From: an uncultured Cohaesibacter sp. | GTDB taxonomy: Bacteria; Pseudomonadota; Alphaproteobacteria; Rhizobiales; Cohaesibacteraceae | NCBI RefSeq assembly: GCF_963667045.1 | Contig: NZ_OY762934.1 | Location: 62,001 to 126,000, forward strand | Length of the DNA: 64,000 nt | Direction: 5' to 3' | In this document: positions 57,261-64,000 of the stretch, in pieces | Layout: every line of letters begins with the position of its first letter | Position numbering within the stretch: position 1 is the first letter of the stretch | Position numbers and translations under genes: made by a program | Notes under the pieces: generated by a model | What the model saw: only the letters and a program-made list of their open reading frames with translations | The model's database searches: none | What the model was told of the DNA's origin: nothing

Positions 57261-58799
57261 TTACTGGGTTACGCCAACAACGTTGGAAGACCCGATCTGC
57301 GTGATGTTGGAATAGTTGCCATTGCCGCTCTGCAACAGAGCGACCTGGTTGTCGTTGCCTTCGGAAATGCTGATCACGGCTTCGTTGCTGTTGCCGCTTT
57401 GGGTCAGCGCGAAGGCGTTGTTGTTGCTATCGCTCGTCGAAGACCCGACGTTGATGGTGACCAGGTTGCCATAGCCGGTCTGGATCAGTTCCCCTGCTAC
57501 AAGACCGGTGGCCCCGGCAACACCGGCACCGTCAAAGCTGGCGCTGTTGTTGCTGTTGCCATAGATGGTGGCATTGAGGGTGTTATCAGTACCGGCTGCC
57601 GAACCGGACTGCGACGTTTTCAGCAGGTTGGAGCTGCCGGTCGCGTTGATGGTCAGCTGGTTGTTGTCTTCCTGCGTCAGATCGAAATTGTTGCCGTCAC
57701 CGGAAAAGATGGTAACAGATGCCAGGTTGGTTCCGGTTTGGGACAGGCCAATCTGGTTGTTGTTGGAATTGGTTTTCAGGTCGATGGTGCCTTGGTTGCT
57801 CCCCAACTGGGAGACACCGATGTTGTTGCCATCGCCAATGATCGAGCTGATGGTCAGCTGGTTGTGATTGCCAGCAACGCCGTCTGCATCCTGTGAAACA
57901 CCGAGCTGGTTGTCATTGCCCGTGATCGTCAGCGCCTGCAGCGTATTGCGACCGCCGCCAAAGTTGGTCTGGCTGACGCCAAAGGCGTTGTTGTTGCTGG
58001 CACCGGTGATGTTGAGGGTGATCGAGTTGTCAGCCCCGAACTGGTTCAGTTCGCTGGTTGTGGCACCCGAAGACAGGGCATAGCCGGTGAGGGCGCTGGT
58101 GCCGTTGTTCGTGCCGCTGATGTTGGCGATGATGCTGTTGATTGCAGTGGTCGCACCAGCAGTATTGACGCCGATCTGGTTGATGGCGGCGATCTTGTTG
58201 TTGGAGCCGGTCTGCGTGATGGAGGCATAATTCTGCTTGTCGGAGGAGGTTGCCTGCATCACCTGCGACACCTCGTTACCCGAGCCGCCCAGTTGGGTGA
58301 TCTCAAGGGTATTTTTCAGGGCGCCGGTCGGACGGACGGCAAGCTGGACAACGCCACCGATGACATTGCCACCGACTTTCTGAACCGCCGTGAATTCGTT
58401 GTTGTCACCGATCTGGGCGATGCCGGAGGTGGCGTCGCTGTCGAAATCTTCGGCTGGTATACCCCACGCTGCGCGATTGAGTGATGCGCTGCCATCAAGG
58501 CGATGAATGATTTCGTCGAGCTGGTTGAAGCGGTTCGCAATGAGACCAGCCTGGTTGCCCGTGCCCTCCTGCAGGACATCGATGCTGTTACCATTGCCCA
58601 TTTGAAGGGCGGCGCTGGTGTCGCTGGCTCCAGTGCTGTTGAACTGGTTACTCTGTCCTGCGCTCTGGTTGATCCTGGCAGCGTTGCTCTGGCCTTCCTG
58701 ACGGATTGCCGCCTCGTTGCCCCCAGCGGCATAGGCATAGCCAACACCGATAACACCTGATGCAACGGCAGCCATAAGTGCCAAACGAATTCTAGCCAT
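57261..58799 (-). CDS. Large curlin-repeat protein (512 aa)
   Basis: A signal peptide (MARIRLALMAAVASGVIGVG, cleavage after AYA) is followed by curlin repeats. I count ten strict QxGxxN turns (among them QEGQSN, QMGNGN, QIGDNN, QFGADN, QTGYGN, QSGNSN) plus alternating [IV]xG[DN]xN turns. A less repetitive patch of about 45 residues (DEIIHRLDGSASLNRAAW area) interrupts the N-terminal third. It ends SNVVGVTQ. Same GGAGACAACAAATG start context as the 462 aa gene. Confidence 0.87.
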   Translation of the reverse strand: MARIRLALMAAVASGVIGVGYAYAAGGNEAAIRQEGQSNAARINQSAGQSNQFNSTGASDTSAALQMGNGNSIDVLQEGTGNQAGLIANRFNQLDEIIHRLDGSASLNRAAWGIPAEDFDSDATSGIAQIGDNNEFTAVQKVGGNVIGGVVQLAVRPTGALKNTLEITQLGGSGNEVSQVMQATSSDKQNYASITQTGSNNKIAAINQIGVNTAGATTAINSIIANISGTNNGTSALTGYALSSGATTSELNQFGADNSITLNITGASNNNAFGVSQTNFGGGRNTLQALTITGNDNQLGVSQDADGVAGNHNQLTISSIIGDGNNIGVSQLGSNQGTIDLKTNSNNNQIGLSQTGTNLASVTIFSGDGNNFDLTQEDNNQLTINATGSSNLLKTSQSGSAAGTDNTLNATIYGNSNNSASFDGAGVAGATGLVAGELIQTGYGNLVTINVGSSTSDSNNNAFALTQSGNSNEAVISISEGNDNQVALLQSGNGNYSNITQIGSSNVVGVTQ

Positions 58800-58996
58800 T
58801 TGTTGTCTCCAAAATGATGTTTGCCCGTGTATCGACCCGGCTTCAGGTCCTGTCCGTCGCTCGAGGTCAAGGAATCGATTGCAACCTTTGATTTCATATA
58901 ATCAATGATGCAATCTTTACTTTATGTTCACCATAATTGTCAACCTGAGGTGGAGGGGGGAGCCACTTGCCCTTTGGTTGTGGTTGGTACTGTGAA

Positions 58997-59024
58997 GGGT
59001 GGGCGGAGATACGCCGCCCAACCC
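58997..59024 (-). promoter_or_regulatory. Hairpin after the 466 aa curlin gene
   Basis: A GGGT-GGGCGG / CCGCCC-A-ACCC stem with one bulged base closes 28 nt after the stop. It shares the GGGCGG core with the other two strong hairpins. Confidence 0.5.
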
Positions 59025-59048
59025 TGGCTTGAAAAGTGGTGCCCGCTG

Positions 59049-59766
59049 CCGCTTACTGGCTGATGCCAACGACGTTGTCGGAGCCGACCTGTGTGACGGA
59101 CGAGCTGTTGCTGTCACCGGTCTGGGAAATGGCGACCTGGTTGGCGTTGCCAGCCGAGATGTCGATGGCGATGCTGTTGCTGTCGCCGATCTGGGCAAGA
59201 GCCAGCACGTTGTTGGCGCTGAAGCTGCTGGACGAACCGACAGAAACATGAGCGGTGTTGTCGAGGCCGGTCTGGGTGAGGGTACCTGCCGTCAGGCCAA
59301 CATCATGGGCCACATTCCCGCGCCAGCTGCGCAGACCGTTGGAATTGCCATAAACCGAGAGGGTCAATTCGTTCTGCGCACCGATCAGCGTGCCATTTGG
59401 TGTCGTCTGGTTGATGGTGAAGTTGTTGAAGTTGCCTTCTACATCTGCATCCAGCAGGTTGGTGCCGATCTGGGTGGCATAGATTTCGTTGAAGCTGCGG
59501 GCCACGGCAATGTCGGCACTGTTGGTGCCGTCCTGCACCAGTGAGATGCTGTTGTCGCTGCCATTGCTGATGGAGACGGTGCCGGTGTTGTCGCCAGACT
59601 GATGCAGCAGGACCATGTTGCGGTTGCTGGTGGTGTCCAGATTGATGGTGCCGGTGTTGGCGCCATACTGATAGGCACCGATGTTGTTGTCGTCACCATT
59701 GATGGCGGCGATGGTCAGGCTGTTGAGGCCAGCAGCGGTCGATTCCTGATAGACGCCAAGCTGGTT
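59049..59766. repeat. Near-identical block, copy 1 (curlin 3' half)
   Basis: This block matches 60695-61412 at a constant offset of 1646 bp with only scattered substitutions and no indels seen. It covers the last ~235 codons of the 466 aa gene and stops sharply 4 nt past the stop codon. Confidence 0.85.
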
Positions 59767-60453
59767 GTCGCTACCATCGATGGCTAGGGCGGAAAGGCTG
59801 TTGGTCCCCTTCTGGGTCACGCCGAACTGGTTGTGATCACCAGTGATAGACAGGCTGATATCATTGCCTGTGCCATCCTGCAACAGAGTGCCGTTGGACG
59901 CAGTTGATGCGGCGGCATAGCCTGTGAGCTTCTGCTGGATCCAACTGGTTCCGGACGGAGTGGTTTCCGGCAGATAGGTTGAACCGTTTGCTGCACCGAC
60001 GATCGAGACCGAGATGGTGTTGGCAAGGGAGCCGGTGTTGTTCTGAGTGACGCGGTCAATACGGTTGTTGCCGCCGTCTTCCAGAATTGTTGCGCTGTTG
60101 GAGCCGTCGGCATTCACTGTCTGCTTGAGATTGACGACGCGGTTCACGTTACCCGTCTGCTGGGTGATGACTGCTTCGTTGCTGCCGGTGCCCAATTCTG
60201 AATTCTGAACAGCCCGGTTGACGGTGCTGTAACCGCCGGATTGCGTGACGGTGAGAGTGTTCGAGGCGCTGTCCGTATCGTTGGTCTGGGTTGCGTTGGT
60301 TGTATTGAAGCGCCCCCCGAGCTGATTGACTTCAGCTGAGTTGCTGTTACCGGACTGGGTGACATTTGCTTTGTTACTGTCAGCAAAGGCATATCCGGAA
60401 GTGATAGTCATTGTGGCAACTGCGGCCATGAGCGCTATGCGTGTTCTGGTCAT
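59053..60453 (-). CDS. Large curlin-repeat protein (466 aa), paralogue 1
   Basis: ATG 60453 (MTRTRIALMAAVATM) follows a TTGGAGACTC site; an 18-codon in-frame extension upstream is not supported. Signal peptide cleavage is near AFA. Curlin repeats fill the protein and it ends DNVVGISQ. From QLGVYQESTAAG to the C-terminus it is almost identical to the 462 aa paralogue (three differences noticed in ~230 residues), while the N-terminal half is clearly diverged. Confidence 0.88.
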   Translation of the reverse strand: MTRTRIALMAAVATMTITSGYAFADSNKANVTQSGNSNSAEVNQLGGRFNTTNATQTNDTDSASNTLTVTQSGGYSTVNRAVQNSELGTGSNEAVITQQTGNVNRVVNLKQTVNADGSNSATILEDGGNNRIDRVTQNNTGSLANTISVSIVGAANGSTYLPETTPSGTSWIQQKLTGYAAASTASNGTLLQDGTGNDISLSITGDHNQFGVTQKGTNSLSALAIDGSDNQLGVYQESTAAGLNSLTIAAINGDDNNIGAYQYGANTGTINLDTTSNRNMVLLHQSGDNTGTVSISNGSDNSISLVQDGTNSADIAVARSFNEIYATQIGTNLLDADVEGNFNNFTINQTTPNGTLIGAQNELTLSVYGNSNGLRSWRGNVAHDVGLTAGTLTQTGLDNTAHVSVGSSSSFSANNVLALAQIGDSNSIAIDISAGNANQVAISQTGDSNSSSVTQVGSDNVVGISQ

Positions 60454-60655
60454 TTTGAGTCTCCAATAAATGTGTTTTCGCCATCCCATACATTCAGTCA
60501 GGGGCAAAAGGTTGCAGGGCGTGTCTTCCGATCACGTCGAGTCATCGTTTGTTCGGATCACGACTGTTCCGAGTTATCCGTATTCCCGCATGGCAAGGGC
60601 GGTTGCCTGAACAACCGGTTGCACGAAGCGCCTCACGATGAAGGAGCGAATGTCT

Positions 60656-60677
60656 GGCCGGGCGGGACCGCCCGGCC
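60656..60677 (-). promoter_or_regulatory. Hairpin after the 462 aa curlin gene
   Basis: A 10 bp perfect inverted repeat (GGCCGGGCGG / CCGCCCGGCC) with a GA centre closes 21 nt after the stop. No U-run follows on the minus strand. Confidence 0.6.
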
Positions 60678-60694
60678 ATGGAGATGCTGATGTA

Positions 60695-61412
60695 CCGCTT
60701 ACTGGCTGATGCCAACGACGTTGTCGGAGCCGACCTGTGTGACGGACGAGCTGTTGCTGTCGCCGGTCTGGGAAATGGCGACCTGGTTGGCGTTGCCCGC
60801 CGAGATGTCGATGGCGATGCTGTTGCTGTCGCCGATCTGGGCAAGAGCCAGAACGTTGTTGGCGCTGAAGCTGCTGGACGAACCGACAGAAACGGTTGCG
60901 GTGTTGTCGAGGCCGGTCTGGGTGAGAGTGCCTGCCGTCAGGCCAACATCATGGGCCACGGTACCGCGCCAGCTGCGCAGACCGTTGGAATTGCCATAAA
61001 CCGAGAGGGTCAATTCGTTCTGCGCACCGATCAGCGTGCCATTTGGTGTCGTCTGGTTGATGGTGAAGTTGTTGAAGTTGCCTTCTACATCTGCATCCAG
61101 CAGGTTGGTGCCGATCTGGGTGGCATAGATTTCGTTGAAGCTGCGGGCCACGGCAATGTCGGCACTGTTGGTGCCGTCCTGCACCAGTGAGATGCTGTTG
61201 TCGCTGCCATTGCTGATGGAGACGGTGCCGGTGTTGTCGCCAGACTGATGCAGCAGGACCATGTTGCGGTTGCTGGTGGTGTCCAGATTGATGGTGCCGG
61301 TGTTGGCGCCGTACTGATAGGCACCGATGTTGTTGTCGTCACCATTGATGGCGGCGATGGTCAGGCTGTTGGGGCCAGCAGCGGTCGATTCCTGATACAC
61401 GCCAAGCTGGTT
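60695..61412. repeat. Near-identical block, copy 2 (curlin 3' half)
   Basis: The partner of 59049-59766. The flanks outside the block are unrelated, which fits gene conversion or a mosaic duplication. Confidence 0.85.
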
Positions 61413-62087
61413 GGAGTCACCGACGATGGACAGGGCGGAAAGGCTGTTGGTGCCTTTCTGGGAAACGCCGAACAGGTTATCGTCACCGGTGATGGACAGG
61501 GTGATGTCGTTGTCGGTGCCATCCTGCGAGACGACGCCATTGGAAGCCGTTGTGGCGGCTGCATAGCCGGAAAGGGCTGACCATACCACGCTGCCGGTAG
61601 CCTGAGAGTTGGTGTAGCCGTTGCGTCCGCCTACGAGGTCGATGGATATGGTGTTGTCTGATGCTCCCGTGTTGGTCTGGCTGACCGAACGGATGGAGTT
61701 GTTATAGCCGGTTTCGGTGATGCTGGCCGTGTTCGAGCCGGCGTCGGTCACTGTCTGGGCAAGACCGCGGATGTTGTTGGCGGTGCGGCCCTGCTGCAGA
61801 ATGTCCGCGGAGTTGCTGCCTGTGCCGGACGAGGCATCCTGAACGACGCCCGCTGCATAGCTCCACGCGGATTTCTGTTCGATTGTCAGCGTGTTTGAAT
61901 TGCTGTCGGTATCATTGATCTGCTTGACATAAGCCCTGCTTTTGTCTGCTTCGTCCTGAATGATCGAGGCCGAGTTCTGGTTTCCGCTCTGATCAACCTT
62001 GGCCTCGTTGCTTGCTGCGTAGGCATGGCCTGAAGAGATAGCTGCAGTGGCAACCGCTGCCATGAGTACCAAACGGGTTTTGGTCAT
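60699..62087 (-). CDS. Large curlin-repeat protein (462 aa), paralogue 2
   Basis: A signal peptide (MTKTRLVLMAAVATAAISSG, cleavage after AYA) and curlin repeats throughout, ending DNVVGISQ. A GGGAGACAAC ribosome-binding site precedes the ATG. It is the first curlin gene after csgG and follows an AT-rich, promoter-like stretch. Its C-terminal half is nearly identical to the 466 aa paralogue. Confidence 0.88.
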   Translation of the reverse strand: MTKTRLVLMAAVATAAISSGHAYAASNEAKVDQSGNQNSASIIQDEADKSRAYVKQINDTDSNSNTLTIEQKSAWSYAAGVVQDASSGTGSNSADILQQGRTANNIRGLAQTVTDAGSNTASITETGYNNSIRSVSQTNTGASDNTISIDLVGGRNGYTNSQATGSVVWSALSGYAAATTASNGVVSQDGTDNDITLSITGDDNLFGVSQKGTNSLSALSIVGDSNQLGVYQESTAAGPNSLTIAAINGDDNNIGAYQYGANTGTINLDTTSNRNMVLLHQSGDNTGTVSISNGSDNSISLVQDGTNSADIAVARSFNEIYATQIGTNLLDADVEGNFNNFTINQTTPNGTLIGAQNELTLSVYGNSNGLRSWRGTVAHDVGLTAGTLTQTGLDNTATVSVGSSSSFSANNVLALAQIGDSNSIAIDISAGNANQVAISQTGDSNSSSVTQVGSDNVVGISQ

Positions 62088-62111
62088 TTGTTGTCTCCCA
62101 TATGAATTTCT

Positions 62112-62324
62112 TTGTTAAAAATTGATGCCACCACCCGGGGCGATCCCCCTTTTTGCACCCCTCGTACTGACGATATGTGCAACCAATGATTATTAAAAAG
62201 CGGCAATACAACTCATTTACCTCTCCTTAACTTTGAAAGTCAATATGGAAGAAAACAATTTATTAAAACTGTAATTACTTTCGAATTTGTTGGTAAAATT
62301 AGGTGGTTAATGTATGTTTTGAAA
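62112..62324. other. AT-rich region upstream of the first curlin gene
   Basis: AT-rich sequence without a gene lies between the csgG terminator and the 462 aa curlin gene. It probably holds a promoter for the curlin genes on the minus strand. No specific regulator site is recognised. Confidence 0.45.
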
Positions 62325-62358
62325 TAAAAAGGCCGAGGAATAAATACTTCCTCGGCCT
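62325..62358 (-). terminator. Intrinsic terminator after csgG
   Basis: On the minus strand a perfect 10 bp stem (GGCCGAGGAA / TTCCTCGGCC, 7 nt loop) is followed by TTTTTATTT. It lies about 36 nt after the csgG stop. Confidence 0.85.
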
Positions 62359-62393
62359 ATTCAACCTAATACAACTAAAAATTATAAATTCAC

Positions 62394-63464
62394 TCAGCCA
62401 AGTGGTTCTTCATTATTTGAGTGTGGTGGAGGAAGCCTTCTTGTTGTTTGTCTTACTGGTTGTGTTGGTTGTGGCTTCTGACTGATCACAATCCTCGGAA
62501 CTGTTGTTGAAATGGCGGTGGCATTTTTCGTCTCCGGCGGCAGCATGGCCGGGGACGCGGCGTCCTTTGCATCCTTGTATTGTTCTGACTTCAGGTTTTT
62601 TACATAGGACGTGCCATTTCCGGGATCCTTGAACTGCCAGATATCGAGTTCGACGCCTTCAACGATCAGGGCTTCAACGGCCTTTTCGACTGCGGCCTCA
62701 AGGGCGATCTGGCTTGGTTCGTTGCTGGTAAAGCCACCTTCTGCCTGCAGCAATTCGTCAAGCTTGACGTAGCGGAACACCGAGGCTTGCAGTCCGACCG
62801 AGACGACAGTCTTTCGGGCGGTCACGGTAGTCAGGACTTCGCCGGTCTTTGTGGAAATGGCCCTGAGCGAAACCGTGATCTCATCCTTGGAATAGTCGCT
62901 GTCGCCGGTAATGCCGAGATAAGACGCACCAAGGCCACCTGTCTGAACATTGTGGTTGTAGCCGATGATGCCACCCTCGATGATGATTGCGGCGTGCTTG
63001 AGCGGTGGCAGGACACTGGCGTTGACTTTTTCCTCGCCGCGGTAAAGCCGGCGCATCTCGGTGATGATCTGGCGTTCCTTGAGCAGGTCGGCCAGCTTGT
63101 TGCGTTCCATGACGGTAAACCAGCGACGATTGCCTGCATCCTGCAGAGCCTTGATCAGGATGGCGACGCCGCCCTGTGTCACGACTCGTGACAGTTGCTG
63201 ATAATTTGCCGCCTCGCGATATTGCCCGGTTTCGTCCTTGAAGTCATAGACGGCGACGGGGATTCGCTGCTTGGGAGCCGGGATGTTCCTCAGCCGCAGA
63301 TTGACTTCGCTGACTTCGGCCACCCGCGGGGCTTCCGTCATCAGGGACTTGTTGGTCGCACAGCCCGCAAGGGTGATCATGGCGAGGAGAACAGGGGCTG
63401 CCAGACGTTTGCCGACACCATGTTTCGTTCCTGACCGGATTCGGAGAGTATCATTCATTTTCAA
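62394..63464 (-). CDS. csgG: Curli secretion pore CsgG with extended C-terminus
   Basis: The outer-membrane lipoprotein channel that secretes curli subunits. A lipobox (LAGC) follows a signal sequence; ATG 63458 is an in-frame alternative to 63464. CsgG hallmarks are VAVYDFKDETGQYR, FTVMERNKLADLLKERQII, IIEGGIIGYNHNVQTGGLGA, YLGITGDSDYSKDEITVSLR and FTSNEPSQIALEAAVEKAV. The protein is 356 aa versus about 277 in E. coli; most of the excess is a Pro/Gln/Thr-rich tail after IWQFKDPG, likely periplasmic. Confidence 0.95.
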   Translation of the reverse strand: MKMNDTLRIRSGTKHGVGKRLAAPVLLAMITLAGCATNKSLMTEAPRVAEVSEVNLRLRNIPAPKQRIPVAVYDFKDETGQYREAANYQQLSRVVTQGGVAILIKALQDAGNRRWFTVMERNKLADLLKERQIITEMRRLYRGEEKVNASVLPPLKHAAIIIEGGIIGYNHNVQTGGLGASYLGITGDSDYSKDEITVSLRAISTKTGEVLTTVTARKTVVSVGLQASVFRYVKLDELLQAEGGFTSNEPSQIALEAAVEKAVEALIVEGVELDIWQFKDPGNGTSYVKNLKSEQYKDAKDAASPAMLPPETKNATAISTTVPRIVISQKPQPTQPVRQTTRRLPPPHSNNEEPLG

Positions 63465-63473
63465 AACCAGAGG

Positions 63474-63920
63474 CTAGTTTGTAACCAACTGCGGAACTTC
63501 GATATGGGTCACTGTTCCATCGGTGAAGTCTGTGATCACGAGAGATATGGAATCTGTCGTCTGGTTGAAGGTGATTTCCGTGTCCCCAAAGGTGATGGTG
63601 CCGTTTTCCTGCGGGTCGTCCCCAAAGATGGCTTCTGTAACCTGACTGGCGAGAGCGGAAAGCAGACGGCTTTGCAGCTGGCTGACAAACAGATCGGCTG
63701 CGGTATTGTCGGTGTTTCCGCTGTCGGTTCCTCCGCTGGAGCTGGACTTGTTTGCATCACTCGCTGTTGCCGATCTTTGGGCGCTTGCAATGGAGAGCAG
63801 ATGAGACGAGTTGTACGGGCTGCCGCCGAACGTCGGATTGACCGGCGTATAGACAAGCTCTGATGCGTGGGCTGTGCTTGCCGCAAGGAGCAGGCCAACT
63901 AAAGTAATCGCTTTTCTCAA
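63474..63920 (-). CDS. csgF: Curli assembly factor CsgF
   Basis: A 148 aa exported protein that binds CsgG and couples secretion to nucleation. The mature N-terminus ELVYTPVNPTFGGSPYNSSH matches the CsgF segment that plugs into the CsgG pore (FGG-x-P-x-N motif). A Ser/Gly/Asn-rich linker is followed by the QLQSRLLSALASQ helix and a C-terminal beta domain. TTG 63920 is chosen because AGGAGA lies 7 nt upstream and it gives a clean signal peptide; ATG 63968 is the longer alternative. csgG begins 9 nt after its stop. Confidence 0.9.
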   Translation of the reverse strand: MRKAITLVGLLLAASTAHASELVYTPVNPTFGGSPYNSSHLLSIASAQRSATASDANKSSSSGGTDSGNTDNTAADLFVSQLQSRLLSALASQVTEAIFGDDPQENGTITFGDTEITFNQTTDSISLVITDFTDGTVTHIEVPQLVTN

Positions 63921-64000
63921 TTCAATGTCTCCTGAGCCAAGGCCTGGCGATCCCGGATGGTTTGTCATAAGCCTGTCGAGGTACCCGGCATTCTGGGAAC

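Noticed and set aside
53513-62087. Long open frames on the plus strand opposite the curlin genes (for example 55565-57034)
   Set aside because: They are antisense shadows created by the repetitive, stop-poor curlin coding sequence. The minus-strand frames have signal peptides, ribosome-binding sites and the curlin pattern.
53513-62087. Repeat-rich region as a possible RTX toxin or adhesin
   Set aside because: The repeats are QxGxxN / xGDxN curlin turns with regular beta-strand spacing, without the GGxGxDxLx nonapeptides of RTX proteins, and csgF/csgG are adjacent.
52806-62110. Periodic short repeats as a CRISPR array
   Set aside because: The periodicity follows codons of curlin repeats and is degenerate at DNA level; there are no constant repeats with unique spacers and no cas genes.

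Overview
The window looks like a chromosomal segment of an alphaproteobacterium, most likely a Hyphomicrobiales (Rhizobiales) relative, possibly a marine one. This is inferred from gene content and order: a nuoG-N block followed by birA, RNase J, a methylmalonyl-CoA epimerase, a DUF1467 protein, a short-type proS, lolCD and dnaE; then rpsB-tsf-pyrH-frr-uppS-cdsA-dxr-rseP-bamA-lpxD-fabZ-lpxA-lpxI-lpxB-gltA; use of LpxI rather than LpxH; a GTTC-N7-GTTC type LexA box; and a CsgH-type curli gene. No rRNA, tRNA, CRISPR array or insertion sequence was recognised.

Layout. (1) 1-10455: the 3' part of the complex I operon (nuoG, H, two small membrane proteins, I, J, K, L, M, N), preceded by the tail of a pentapeptide-repeat protein and closed by a clear terminator. 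(2) 10524-18376: housekeeping genes birA, rnj, mce, DUF1467, proS, lolC and lolD, the last with an unusual N-terminal extension. (3) 18806-26839: a tiny membrane-peptide ORF, dnaE, then a small accessory group (LysR regulator, NAD(P)-binding reductase, EamA exporter, AraC regulator, Cys-rich secreted protein). (4) 27091-43466: translation factors, nucleotide and isoprenoid enzymes, envelope biogenesis (uppS, cdsA, rseP, bamA) and lipid A synthesis (lpxD, fabZ, lpxA, lpxI, lpxB), with one alpha/beta hydrolase inserted between dxr and rseP. (5) 43499-50237: gltA, gltX, comEC and an SOS-autoregulated lexA.

(6) 50816-64000 is the most interesting part. It is an expanded curli (functional amyloid) locus, all on the minus strand. 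In transcription order it encodes CsgF, CsgG (with a long C-terminal tail), four large curlin-repeat proteins (462, 466, 512 and 616 aa), a fifth large one (517 aa), two small curlins of CsgA/CsgB size (169 and 242 aa), a CsgH-like chaperone, and a secreted AprI/Inh-plus-SH3 protein that overlaps csgH. Two adjacent curlin genes share a nearly identical ~718 bp 3' half while their 5' halves have diverged, which points to gene conversion. The four largest-family genes share a signal-peptide type, a GGAGAC ribosome-binding site and a C-terminal module. GC-rich hairpins follow five of the seven curlin stop codons. The likely logic is that CsgG forms the outer-membrane pore, CsgF couples it to nucleation, CsgH holds subunits in the periplasm, and a set of fibre subunits much longer than E. 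coli CsgA builds the fibre. CsgE and CsgD are not seen and may lie beyond position 64000.
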